Shown: positions 1 to 9,636, counted from the stretch's first letter. The stretch: DNA of 17,701 nucleotides from Bacteroidota bacterium (GCA_029558435.1 JAKQEZ010000573.1:1-17701); one strand, 5' to 3'. Notes: generated by a model from the letters alone, not told the origin. Numbers and translations are program-made.

Positions 1-20
1 GATAAAAAATAAATTACGCT

Positions 21-437
21 TTACGGCTCAATTTCAAAAAAACGCTCTGATGAATCTCCTAATTTGATAGTTATTTTAACAACATTATCAGGTATTAATG
101 AAGTAATAATCTGAGGCCACTCTATAAAACAATATGCGCCATCATATAACATGTCTTCTATACCAATGTCGTATATTTCTTCTTCATCTTGAATGCGGTA
201 CAAATCAAAATGATAAATTTTACCATAGTTTGGCGTTGTATATTCATTAACAATGGAGTAGGTTGGCGAACCGTTGGGATTTTCAACTCCCATTTGACGT
301 AACAATTCTTGAATAAACGTTGTTTTTCCGCATCCCATTTCTGCTTCAAAAAGAAAAATGCGGTGATGGCTATATTTATCTAAAAATTGGGTAGCAAATG
401 CGGGCAATTCTTGAATATTGGTTATGAGTTGTTGCAT
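21..437 (-). CDS. tsaE: TsaE, tRNA threonylcarbamoyladenosine biosynthesis ATPase
   Basis: A small P-loop ATPase that works in the cytoplasm with TsaB and TsaD to place threonylcarbamoyl on A37 of ANN-decoding tRNAs. The 138 residues are normal for the family. Visible are the Walker A loop AEMGCGKT (res 32-39), the SPTYSIVNEY motif (57-66), the HFDLYRI motif (76-82) and the IEWPQ segment near 105-109. The first Walker A glycine is Ala32, a mild deviation. The start ATG lies 1 nt after the stop of pfkA, so the two are almost certainly cotranscribed. The gene downstream lies beyond the left edge. Family assignment is firm. Confidence 0.95.
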   Translation of the reverse strand: MQQLITNIQELPAFATQFLDKYSHHRIFLFEAEMGCGKTTFIQELLRQMGVENPNGSPTYSIVNEYTTPNYGKIYHFDLYRIQDEEEIYDIGIEDMLYDGAYCFIEWPQIITSLIPDNVVKITIKLGDSSERFFEIEP

Positions 438-438
438 T

Positions 439-1410
439 TTATTTGGTTCTTAATTGTTCAATAATTTGAAGTTTTGTCAATGCCGTGTCGGGTGATTTTT
501 TTTCTGCAAAATCAATGGAACGGGTTACCAATTTACTGCCTTCGGTTGCTATCATCAATTTTGATTTGTTTTCTAACAACAGTTCAACGGCTTTGATTCC
601 CATACGAGTTGCAATGATTCTGTCGTAAGCCGTTGGGTTACCACCTCGTTGAATGTGTCCCAAAACGGTAGCTCTTAAATCGTAATCGGACAGAAGTGGT
701 TTTACTTTTTTCATAATGGTTACAGCATCACCGGCGTCATCGCCCTCAGCCACAATGATGATGGCGCTGCGTTTTCCTTTGTGCACTTCTTTGATGTCTT
801 CTACTAATTTTTCAATATCGGTATTTTTTTCTGGAATTAAAACAGATTCGGCACCCGATGCAATGGCAGAATTTAAGGCAATCAATCCAGAATCGCGCCC
901 CATCACTTCAACAAAAAAGATGCGTTTATGACTACTTGCCGTATCGCGAATTTTGTCAACAGCTTCTATAACTGTGTTTACAGCTGTGTCGTAGCCAATG
1001 GTATGGTCACTGCCAAGTATGTCGTTGTCAATCGTTCCAGGAATTCCAATAATTGGAAAGTCAAATTCATCGCTAAAAATTTTTGCTCCAGTCAATGAAC
1101 CATCTCCACCAATAATAATAAGACCATCAATTTGGAGTTGAGTAATGAATGCATGCGCTTTTTTTCTTCCTTCAACGGTTTGAAATTCTTTACTTCTGGC
1201 TGACCCAAGGATGGTTCCACCCCGTTGAATGATGTTATTGACTTCATCGTATCCCAAATTGATTGCTTTTTGGTGAATTAATCCGTCGTATCCATCCATA
1301 ATTCCTACACATTCAATTTTGTGATTCAAACAAAATTTTGTGATGGCACGTATGCAAGCGTTCATTCCAGGAGCATCGCCACCAGAAGTTAAAACACCAA
1401 TTTTTTTCAT
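439..1410 (-). CDS. pfkA: ATP-dependent 6-phosphofructokinase
   Basis: Phosphorylates fructose-6-phosphate to fructose-1,6-bisphosphate, the committed step of glycolysis. The 323 residues match the bacterial tetrameric PfkA type. Seen are GVLTSGGDAPGMN (res 5-17), GSARS with Arg72, GGDGS (101-105; Gly104 marks ATP rather than pyrophosphate as donor), and PGTIDND (124-130) with Asp128 as the probable catalytic base. MGRDSG and GHIQRGG follow later. I chose the ATG at 1410 because family members begin directly with M(K)KIGVLTSGG; an ATG at 1419 would add only three residues. It is the first gene of a tight pair with tsaE. A TATTTTTA box (1444 to 1437 on the minus strand) could be its -7 element. 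Confidence 0.96.
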   Translation of the reverse strand: MKKIGVLTSGGDAPGMNACIRAITKFCLNHKIECVGIMDGYDGLIHQKAINLGYDEVNNIIQRGGTILGSARSKEFQTVEGRKKAHAFITQLQIDGLIIIGGDGSLTGAKIFSDEFDFPIIGIPGTIDNDILGSDHTIGYDTAVNTVIEAVDKIRDTASSHKRIFFVEVMGRDSGLIALNSAIASGAESVLIPEKNTDIEKLVEDIKEVHKGKRSAIIIVAEGDDAGDAVTIMKKVKPLLSDYDLRATVLGHIQRGGNPTAYDRIIATRMGIKAVELLLENKSKLMIATEGSKLVTRSIDFAEKKSPDTALTKLQIIEQLRTK

Positions 1411-1468
1411 GATTTTCATAACTTTTATTCTAACAATAAAAATACGTGATTTTTACATAAATCGCATT

Positions 1469-1505
1469 AAAAAAGCCTGTTTTCATTATAAAAACAGGCT
1501 TTTTT
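1469..1505 (-). terminator. Intrinsic terminator after gyrB
   Basis: A perfect 15-bp stem (1469-1483 pairing with 1491-1505) closes a 7-nt loop. The core is GCCTGTTTT/AAAACAGGC, flanked by A6 and T6 tracts. It begins 16 nt after the gyrB stop, read leftwards. Because of the A and T tracts it should work in both directions, but only gyrB points into it. It separates gyrB from the pfkA promoter region. Confidence 0.9.
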
Positions 1506-1521
1506 CTATTAAAATGAGGTA

Positions 1522-3504
<1,983 letters not shown>

Positions 3505-3517
3505 TTATTATAGCTTG

Positions 3518-3525
3518 CAAATTTA
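3518..3525 (-). promoter_or_regulatory. Candidate -7 box for gyrB
   Basis: On the minus strand the box reads TAAATTTG, a full match to the Bacteroidota -7 consensus TAnnTTTG. A TTTG lies 24 nt further upstream, somewhat more than the usual spacing of about 19-21. Transcription would start about 35 nt before the gyrB ATG. The region is AT-rich, so chance matches are possible. Confidence 0.45.
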
Positions 3526-3634
3526 AGCAATTAAAAGTTGTAATAACAGCAAAAAAGTCGACTTGCAAAAAGACTTATCAACAATTAATTAACGAAGAAG
3601 GTATTTTTGTCTTCTTTTTATTAATTCGTTGTTT

Positions 3635-4954
3635 TTAGTGTTGTTTTTTTAGTACCAAATAACCTAAAACACCTCCAATAATTGAAGCTGAGAAAATACC
3701 AATCTTGGCTTGCATAACGTATTCTTGGTGCGAAAATGCCAGCGATGTAACAAACAACGACATGGTAAATCCAATGGCGGCTAGTAATCCTAAACCAAAC
3801 AAGTTTCTAAGGTTCATTCCAGTAGGAAATTGTGCAATTTTCAATTTGGCTGCCAACCATGTAAAACCAACAACGCCAATCACTTTTCCGAAAAGTAAAC
3901 CTAGGGCAACGCCGAGCATAACGTTGGTGCTCAATAAAATTTCAGGGTCGATGTCTAATAGGGATACACCCGCATTAGCAATGGCAAAAATTGGGAGTAT
4001 GATAAATGTTACTGCCGGATGCATTGCGTGTTCTAATTTTTGAAGAGGAGGAATGGCCTCGTTGGTGTCTTTTTTCAATTCGTCTAAAATTTCCAATTGC
4101 TCGTTGGTTAGCGTTGGAATTTCTTCTTTGGGATCGATATTTTTAAATGCATTTAGATGATGTTGCAATTTTTCGATGTACACTTTTTCTTTAATTTTCA
4201 CATCAGAAGGGATGATAAAAGCTGCCAATACAGCTGAAATAGTTGCATGAACTCCCGATAATAAAAACGAAGTCCAAACACCAAAGATTCCCAAAATAGC
4301 ATAAAACCAAACGCTTCTGATTCCTGCTTTTTTACCGATATACATCACCAATAAGATAGCTAAACCAACCGAGAGATTGAACAACGAAATATCGGAAGTG
4401 TAAAACAAAGCAATTACCAACACAGCTCCTAAATCGTCAACAATAGCCAGAGCGGTTAAAAACACTTTTAGAGGCATGGGAATTTTATCGCCTAATAAAT
4501 AAAGTACTCCCAAGGCAAAAGCAATATCTGTAGCCATCGGAATTCCCCAACCGCTGTGCACTTCGCCAACAGGATTGAATGCAAGATAAATAATGGCAGG
4601 CACTATCATTCCGCCAATTGCAGCAATGATGGGAAGCAAAGCTTTGCGTGGATTAGCCAACTCGCCAGCAACAAATTCGCGTTTCAGTTCTAAACCAACT
4701 ACAAAAAAGAAGATAGACATTAAACCGTCGTTGATCCAATGCAATACATCGTGTTCTAAATAAGTTTTTCCGTTAAAATAAAAGCCAAATTTGTATTCTA
4801 ACAATTCAAAATAATGCTGCGACCACGGTGAATTAGCTAAGAAAAGAGCGATGATTACACTTAGTCCGAGAACTAAACCTCCTGATTTTTCTTGTTGAAT
4901 GAATTTTTGAATGGGTGCAACTACTTTATCAATTGGCGCTTTTTTTCGTGTCAT
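3635..4954 (-). CDS. nhaA: Na+/H+ antiporter NhaA
   Basis: Inner-membrane antiporter that expels Na+ in exchange for protons, supporting pH and salt homeostasis. About a dozen hydrophobic segments are visible. The essential pair Asp173-Asp174 lies in ALAIVDDLGAVL (E. coli Asp163/164), and Asp143 in ATDIAFALG corresponds to E. coli Asp133. GLLFGKVIG holds the lysine equivalent to Lys300. At 439 residues it is longer than the 388 of E. coli. The extra length is a charged loop around residues 254-312, seen in many non-enteric NhaA proteins. It is monocistronic, and its start lies close to a palindromic -7-like box. Confidence 0.96.
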   Translation of the reverse strand: MTRKKAPIDKVVAPIQKFIQQEKSGGLVLGLSVIIALFLANSPWSQHYFELLEYKFGFYFNGKTYLEHDVLHWINDGLMSIFFFVVGLELKREFVAGELANPRKALLPIIAAIGGMIVPAIIYLAFNPVGEVHSGWGIPMATDIAFALGVLYLLGDKIPMPLKVFLTALAIVDDLGAVLVIALFYTSDISLFNLSVGLAILLVMYIGKKAGIRSVWFYAILGIFGVWTSFLLSGVHATISAVLAAFIIPSDVKIKEKVYIEKLQHHLNAFKNIDPKEEIPTLTNEQLEILDELKKDTNEAIPPLQKLEHAMHPAVTFIILPIFAIANAGVSLLDIDPEILLSTNVMLGVALGLLFGKVIGVVGFTWLAAKLKIAQFPTGMNLRNLFGLGLLAAIGFTMSLFVTSLAFSHQEYVMQAKIGIFSASIIGGVLGYLVLKKQH

Positions 4955-4981
4955 TTTGCAGTTAAAATTTTGTGTAATTTA

Positions 4982-4993
4982 CAAATATATTTG
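4982..4993. promoter_or_regulatory. Palindromic -7-like box between nhaA and accC
   Basis: CAAATATATTTG is a perfect 12-bp palindrome that contains TATATTTG, matching TAnnTTTG, on both strands. Read leftwards it would start nhaA about 25 nt before its ATG. Read rightwards it would give accC a leader of about 85 nt. No well-spaced TTTG -33 element was found for either direction (nearest plus-strand spacings are 13 and 27 nt). Confidence 0.4.
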
Positions 4994-5086
4994 AAAAACT
5001 AGTTTTTGATGTGAAATAGTCATTAAATAACGTTAAAATTAAATTGAAAATATTAATTTCGCAAGCGTATCAAACTAGAAAAATCC

Positions 5087-6571
5087 ATGAAAAAAGTATT
5101 AATTGCCAATAGAGGAGAGATTGCAAGAAGAGTTATTCGTACATTAAAATCTATGGACATCAAGAGTGTTGCGGTTTATTCGGATGCGGATAAAAATGCG
5201 CCACACGTAATAGAAGCTGACGAAGCAGTTTATTTGGGAGGAAGTCCAGCTGCAGAAAGCTATTTGAAAATGGATTTGATCATTGATTATTGCAAACAAT
5301 TGGGAGTGGATGGAATTCATCCGGGTTATGGATTTTTATCAGAAAACGCTGAATTTGCTCGTAAATTGAAGCAAAATGGAATTACGTTAATTGGTCCTTC
5401 ACCCGAATCGATGGAGGTGATGGGCGATAAATTGAGTGCCAAACAAGCTGTAAAAGGTTATGGCGTTCCACTTGTTCCTGGTGTTGATGAAGCCATTACG
5501 GATGTAGAAAAAGCCATTCAAATTGCCGATGAAATTGGTTACCCAATATTAATTAAAGCATCTGCCGGAGGAGGTGGAAAAGGGATGCGTTTGGTTGAAA
5601 AAAGCGAAGATTTTCGTGAGCAAATGCGTTTGGCCCAAAGTGAGGCACGCAATTCATTTGGAAACGATGCCGTGTTTATTGAAAAGTTTGTAACCAAGCC
5701 TCGTCACATTGAAATTCAAGTGTTTGCCGATCGTCATGGTAATGCCGTATATTTGTTTGAGCGTGAGTGTTCGGTTCAACGTCGTTATCAAAAAGTAATT
5801 GAAGAAGCGCCAAGTGCTGTGTTGACTCCAGAATTGCGTAAAAAAATGGGTGAAGCAGCAGTTGCAGTGTGCAAGGCTTGTAATTATGAAGGAGCAGGAA
5901 CGGTAGAATTTATGTTGGATGGAAACATGGATTTCTTTTTCTTGGAGATGAACACTCGTTTGCAAGTTGAGCATCCTGTAACCGAAGAAATTACTGGTTT
6001 GGATTTGGTGGAATGGCAAGTGCGTGTTGCAAGAGGAGAGGAGTTGCCACTTAAACAAGAGGAATTGAAAATAAACGGCCATGCTATTGAAGTGCGTGTG
6101 TATGCTGAAGATACGTTAAACGGATTTACTCCAGATATTGGTAAGTTGAAACGTTATCGTGTTCCAGGTGGACGTGCGGTGCGTGTTGACGATGCTTTTG
6201 TGGAAGGCATGGATATTCCAATTTTTTACGATCCAATGATTGCCAAATTGTGTGTTTGGGGCAAGGATAGAAAATCGGCTATTTCAAGAGCAATTAAAGC
6301 AATTGACGAATACCAAATTTCGGGTGTAAAAACGTCGTTGGATTTTGGAAAGTTTGTATTGAAGCACGAAGCATTTAGAAGTGGTGACTTTGATACCAAT
6401 TTTGTGAAAAAATATTTTTCAGACCCTCAAGTGGTGAATACAGCAATGGAAAACGAAAAAGAAGCGTTGAAACATGGAATAGATCAAATTTGGAACGATG
6501 TTTTGAAACAACACCAAAAAGAATTCCAATCGCGCAACGTTGAAAGTAGCTGGGTAAAATCACAAGCATAA
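5087..6571 (+). CDS. accC: Biotin carboxylase subunit of an acyl-CoA carboxylase (AccC-type)
   Basis: ATP-grasp enzyme that carboxylates the biotin of a carrier protein using bicarbonate. MKKVLIANRGEIA opens the N-terminal domain. Other motifs are GDKLSAK (Lys116), the glycine loop ASAGGGGKGMR (158-168), ERECSVQRRYQKVIEEAPS (Lys236), and EMNTRLQVEHPVTE with Glu287, Arg291 and Glu295 at the active site. At 494 residues it exceeds the 449 of E. coli AccC, with an extra C-terminal tail of about 45 residues. No biotin carrier or carboxyltransferase gene lies nearby. The substrate complex is therefore open: acetyl-CoA carboxylase, or a propionyl-CoA or other acyl-CoA carboxylase. The activity is sure; the symbol is less so. 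Confidence 0.88.
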   Translation: MKKVLIANRGEIARRVIRTLKSMDIKSVAVYSDADKNAPHVIEADEAVYLGGSPAAESYLKMDLIIDYCKQLGVDGIHPGYGFLSENAEFARKLKQNGITLIGPSPESMEVMGDKLSAKQAVKGYGVPLVPGVDEAITDVEKAIQIADEIGYPILIKASAGGGGKGMRLVEKSEDFREQMRLAQSEARNSFGNDAVFIEKFVTKPRHIEIQVFADRHGNAVYLFERECSVQRRYQKVIEEAPSAVLTPELRKKMGEAAVAVCKACNYEGAGTVEFMLDGNMDFFFLEMNTRLQVEHPVTEEITGLDLVEWQVRVARGEELPLKQEELKINGHAIEVRVYAEDTLNGFTPDIGKLKRYRVPGGRAVRVDDAFVEGMDIPIFYDPMIAKLCVWGKDRKSAISRAIKAIDEYQISGVKTSLDFGKFVLKHEAFRSGDFDTNFVKKYFSDPQVVNTAMENEKEALKHGIDQIWNDVLKQHQKEFQSRNVESSWVKSQA

Positions 6572-6594
6572 GTTTAATTGAACGATAAATAACA

Positions 6595-6640
6595 AAAAGT
6601 AGTTTCTTATTTGACTTTTCATAATAAAATACTACTTTTA
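6595..6640 (+). promoter_or_regulatory. Candidate sucC promoter spanned by an inverted repeat
   Basis: TTTG at 6610-6613, 19 nt, then TACTTTTA at 6633-6640 gives the Bacteroidota -33/-7 layout with one deviation from TAnnTTTG. Arms AAAAGTAGT (6595-6603) and ACTACTTTT (6631-6639) form a perfect 9-bp inverted repeat. The right arm covers most of the -7 box. Transcription would start about 30 nt before the sucC ATG. The repeat could also act as a weak terminator for accC. Confidence 0.55.
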
Positions 6641-6677
6641 CAACGCAATAAAAAAAGAATAAAAAACATAATTCCGC

Positions 6678-7889
6678 ATGAATTTACACGAATATCAAGG
6701 GAAATCAATACTTAAGAGCTATGGAGTAGCTATCCAAGAAGGTATTGTTATCGACAAAGTTGAAGATGCTTTAGAAGCAGCAAAAAAATTAACAGAGCAA
6801 ACAGGTACAGGTTGGTACGTAGTGAAAGCTCAAATCCATGCAGGTGGTCGTGGTAAAGGAAAAATCCAAGAAACAGACTCAAACGGGGTTGTTTTAGCAA
6901 AAGGACTTGGAGAAGTTGAAGAAAAAGTAAAAGGTATTTTGGGAGGTCACTTGATGACGGCTCAAACCAACGGTAAAGCGAAGAAAGTAAACAAAGTGAT
7001 GATTGCACAAGACGTTTACTATCCAGGAGAAGCACAAACAGAAGAGTTTTACATGTCAGTTCTTTTGGACAGAGAAAAAGGTAGAAATACCATTGTTTAC
7101 TCTACAGAAGGAGGGATGGACATTGAGGCAGTTGCTGAACATACACCAGAAAAAATCTTTAAAGAAGTAATTGATCCACGTGTTGGACTTCAAGGTTTTC
7201 AAGCAAGAAAAATTGCATTTAACTTAGGAGTTAGCGGACAAGCATTTAAAGAAATGGTGAAATTTGTTACTGCTCTTTACAATGCTTATGTAGGTATTGA
7301 TGCATCTATGTTTGAAATTAACCCTGTGTTAAAAACTTCAGACAACAAAGTGATTGCTGTTGACGCAAAAGTTACTTTGGATGGAAACGCATTGTACCGT
7401 CACCCAGAATATGCAGCAATGAGAGACCTTACAGAAGAAGATCCAACAGAAGTTGAAGCAGGTGAAGCTGGTTTGAACTTCGTGAAATTGGACGGAAACG
7501 TAGGGTGTATGGTAAACGGAGCTGGTTTGGCAATGGCAACTATGGATATTATTAAATTGTCTGGTGGTAACCCTGCAAACTTCTTGGACGTAGGAGGTAC
7601 TGCCAACGCTGAGCGTGTTGAAAAAGCATTCCACATCATTTTGAAAGATCCAAACGTAAAAGCAATTTTGATTAACATCTTTGGTGGTATTGTTCGTTGC
7701 GATAGAGTAGCGCAAGGTGTTGTTGATGCTTACAAAAACATGGGGAATATTCCAGTTCCAATCATTGTTCGTTTGCAAGGAACAAATGCTGAAGAAGCTA
7801 AAAAATTGATTGATGAATCAGGATTGAATGTTCATTCAGCAGTATTGTTGCAAGAAGCAGCAGATAAAGTGAAAGCAGTTTTAGCTTAA
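6678..7889 (+). CDS. sucC: Succinyl-CoA synthetase (ADP-forming) beta subunit
   Basis: Forms succinate and ATP (or GTP) from succinyl-CoA with the alpha subunit SucD, in the TCA cycle. The N-terminal ATP-grasp region starts MNLHEYQGKSILKSYGV and has GGRGKGK at 56-62. FEINPVLKTSDNKVIAVDAK supplies metal-binding residues. The C-terminal CoA-ligase fold contains GGNPANFLDVGGTA and INIFGGIVRCDRVAQG. The length of 403 fits the family (388 in E. coli). sucD is not adjacent and a terminator follows, so the alpha subunit must be encoded elsewhere, as I recall is common in Flavobacteriia. Confidence 0.97.
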   Translation: MNLHEYQGKSILKSYGVAIQEGIVIDKVEDALEAAKKLTEQTGTGWYVVKAQIHAGGRGKGKIQETDSNGVVLAKGLGEVEEKVKGILGGHLMTAQTNGKAKKVNKVMIAQDVYYPGEAQTEEFYMSVLLDREKGRNTIVYSTEGGMDIEAVAEHTPEKIFKEVIDPRVGLQGFQARKIAFNLGVSGQAFKEMVKFVTALYNAYVGIDASMFEINPVLKTSDNKVIAVDAKVTLDGNALYRHPEYAAMRDLTEEDPTEVEAGEAGLNFVKLDGNVGCMVNGAGLAMATMDIIKLSGGNPANFLDVGGTANAERVEKAFHIILKDPNVKAILINIFGGIVRCDRVAQGVVDAYKNMGNIPVPIIVRLQGTNAEEAKKLIDESGLNVHSAVLLQEAADKVKAVLA

Positions 7890-7908
7890 ATATATTTTTA
7901 AATGTTAG

Positions 7909-7942
7909 AAATGGCGTTGCAGCAATGTAACGCCATTTTTTT
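7909..7942 (+). terminator. Intrinsic terminator after sucC
   Basis: The stem AAATGGCGTTGC (7909-7920) pairs with 7927-7938 through 12 bp including one G-T pair, with loop AGCAAT. A T tract runs to 7942. It starts 20 nt after the sucC stop. It also sits between sucC and the oncoming msrA unit. Confidence 0.88.
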
Positions 7943-8029
7943 GTTGTATAAATTAAAATGTTGCTTTAATTTTTGAATCAAATATTTAACTGATTGTCAT
8001 TCAGATTTTCACTATTGATTCATATTGCT

Positions 8030-8650
8030 TTATTTTTGAAAAACTTTTTTAAATTTCTCAACTTTTGGTCGAACTACGCTTTGGCAATATTGATTTTGCG
8101 GATTTAATTCAAAGTAGTTTTTATGGTAATCTTCTGCTGGATAAAACACGTCTATAGGCAATAACTGCGTAGCAATAGGCAAATCCCAAACTTTTTCATC
8201 AGTAAGTTTTTGGATGTAGGAGGCTGCTATTTCTTTTTGTGCTTCTGAATGGTAGAAAATCACCGAACGGTATTGTGTGCCAATGTCGTTTCCTTGACGG
8301 TTAACTTGTGTTGGATCGTGCACAAACCAAAACATTTCTAGTAAGTTGTCGTAACTCAATAAGGTAGTGTCAAACACAATTTGAGCAACTTCTGCATGGC
8401 CGGTGTTGCCCTCGCATACTTGTTTGTAGGTTGGGTTTTTTAAATGACCACCAGCATAGCCAGGCGTTACTGAAAGAATACCTTTTACATCTTTAAAACA
8501 AGCTTCAATGCACCAAAAACATCCTGCACCAAGCGTTGCTGTATCTACATTTGTTGTTGTCATGGGTTGTGTTTTTTTTGTTGAATTAGTTTGTGCTGTA
8601 CACGTTGAAAATAACGCTAGCAAAAGTAGCGCAAACACACTGTTTTTCAT
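8030..8650 (-). CDS. msrA: Peptide methionine-S-sulfoxide reductase MsrA, likely exported
   Basis: Reduces methionine-S-sulfoxide in proteins. The catalytic motif GCFWCIE places the nucleophile at Cys44. YHKNYFELNPQNQYC near the C-terminus supplies a likely resolving Cys189. The ATG at 8650 overlaps the aroC stop as ATGA and gives 206 residues starting with a signal peptide (MKNSVFALLLLALFSTCTAQ). Cys17 could be a lipoprotein site, but the LFSTC box is not canonical, so simple cleavage is equally possible. An ATG at 8746 would extend the frame 32 codons into aroC with no family match, so I rejected it. Position in the envelope is inferred from the signal alone. Confidence 0.92.
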   Translation of the reverse strand: MKNSVFALLLLALFSTCTAQTNSTKKTQPMTTTNVDTATLGAGCFWCIEACFKDVKGILSVTPGYAGGHLKNPTYKQVCEGNTGHAEVAQIVFDTTLLSYDNLLEMFWFVHDPTQVNRQGNDIGTQYRSVIFYHSEAQKEIAASYIQKLTDEKVWDLPIATQLLPIDVFYPAEDYHKNYFELNPQNQYCQSVVRPKVEKFKKVFQK

Positions 8651-9636
8651 AGCACTTTGCCAATTTTTTGTTCTAAAAGTAAAAAATCGCACAACACAAT
8701 TGCCGTCATTGCCTCTACAATAACAGGGGCACGCAAGGCAACGCATAAATCATGGCGACCTTTAACCGAAAATTGTTCCATTTGTTGAGTTTCCCAGTTC
8801 CAACTTTCTTGTTCTTTTGGCGTTGACGAAGCTGGTTTTATAGCAATTCTAAACACCAAATCATTGCCGTTGGTGATGCCACCGTTGATTCCACCTGCAT
8901 TATTGGTAGCTGTTTTTCCTTGTTCGTTGATGATGGTATCGTTGTTTTGAGAACCAAATAAACGTGCTGCTTCAAAACCATTTCCAAATTCAACACCTTT
9001 TACTGCTGGAATGGCAAAAAGTGCGTGTGCCAATTGCGATTCTACCGAATCAAAAAAAGGCTCGCCCAATCCTATGGGTAAGTTTTTTACGCAACATTCA
9101 ATAATACCCCCAACGGTATCTTTTTGGGCTATGGCTTTTTCCAATCCTTTTTCCACATCTTTTTCACCCGCAATCTCTGTAATTGTAGCTTCAATGGAAA
9201 CGTCTTTGAGTAATTGTTTGGCAATTGCTCCAGCAGCAACAATCCCAGTTGTTAACCGCGCACTAAAATGTCCGCCTCCTCTATAATCTTCAAAACCTCC
9301 ATATTTTTGATGGGCTACAAAATCCGCATGCCCAGGTCGTGGAATGGCCCGTTGTTTTTCATAGTCTTCTGAACGCGTATTGTTGTTTTCAAATAAAATA
9401 GTGATGGGAGCACCAGTTGTTGTGCCGTTAAAAATTCCACTTTTAAATAGAGGTGTGTCTGCTTCTTGACGAGGAGTAGTGCCTTTTTTTCCACCTTTCC
9501 TACGGTCCAAATCGGTTGAAAGCGCTTGGTGGTTGATTGCAAGTCCGGCCGGACAACCATCAATTATTACACCCACCGATTCACCGTGCGACTCGCCAAA
9601 AATGTGAATTCTAAATAAACGACCAAACGTATTCAT
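8647..9636 (-). CDS. aroC: Chorismate synthase
   Basis: Last step of the shikimate pathway: removes phosphate from EPSP to make chorismate, using reduced FMN. Signatures are GESHGESVGVIIDGCPAG near the N-terminus, DYRGGGHFSARLT in the middle, GGINGGITNG, and GRHDLCVALRAPVIVEAM near the end. At 329 residues it is about 25 shorter than the common 350-360 form, mainly from loops before IAQKDTVGG. The middle signature (RPGHAD, KYGGFEDYRGGGHFS) recalls the clostridial AroC type rather than the RSSARET form I expect in Bacteroidota. It is followed by msrA with an ATGA overlap, implying translational coupling. Confidence 0.95.
   Translation of the reverse strand: MNTFGRLFRIHIFGESHGESVGVIIDGCPAGLAINHQALSTDLDRRKGGKKGTTPRQEADTPLFKSGIFNGTTTGAPITILFENNNTRSEDYEKQRAIPRPGHADFVAHQKYGGFEDYRGGGHFSARLTTGIVAAGAIAKQLLKDVSIEATITEIAGEKDVEKGLEKAIAQKDTVGGIIECCVKNLPIGLGEPFFDSVESQLAHALFAIPAVKGVEFGNGFEAARLFGSQNNDTIINEQGKTATNNAGGINGGITNGNDLVFRIAIKPASSTPKEQESWNWETQQMEQFSVKGRHDLCVALRAPVIVEAMTAIVLCDFLLLEQKIGKVL

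Noticed and set aside
3575..3583. DnaA-box-like sequence taken as a sign of the replication origin near gyrB
   Set aside because: A single box, no dnaA or dnaN nearby and no cluster of boxes; gyrB is often far from the origin in this phylum.
3595..3619. Hairpin GAAG...CTTC with a T tract between gyrB and nhaA
   Set aside because: The stem is only about 6 bp and the T tract is on the plus strand, while both flanking genes run on the minus strand.
5654..6082. Minus-strand open frame of 142 codons opposite accC
   Set aside because: Fully antisense to conserved ATP-grasp coding sequence, with low-complexity Phe/Leu/His content and no family match.
6748..7035. Leu-rich minus-strand frame inside sucC that looks like a membrane protein
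   Set aside because: The Leu content results from reading Glu/Lys codons of sucC backwards; no independent signals.
7338..7778. Minus-strand open frame of 146 codons opposite sucC
   Set aside because: Antisense shadow of sucC, rich in Cys, Asn and Phe as expected from reversed codons; no domain seen.
8651..8746. Upstream in-frame ATG of msrA giving a 238-residue protein
   Set aside because: The extra 32 residues lie within aroC, have no family match, and would bury a good signal peptide.
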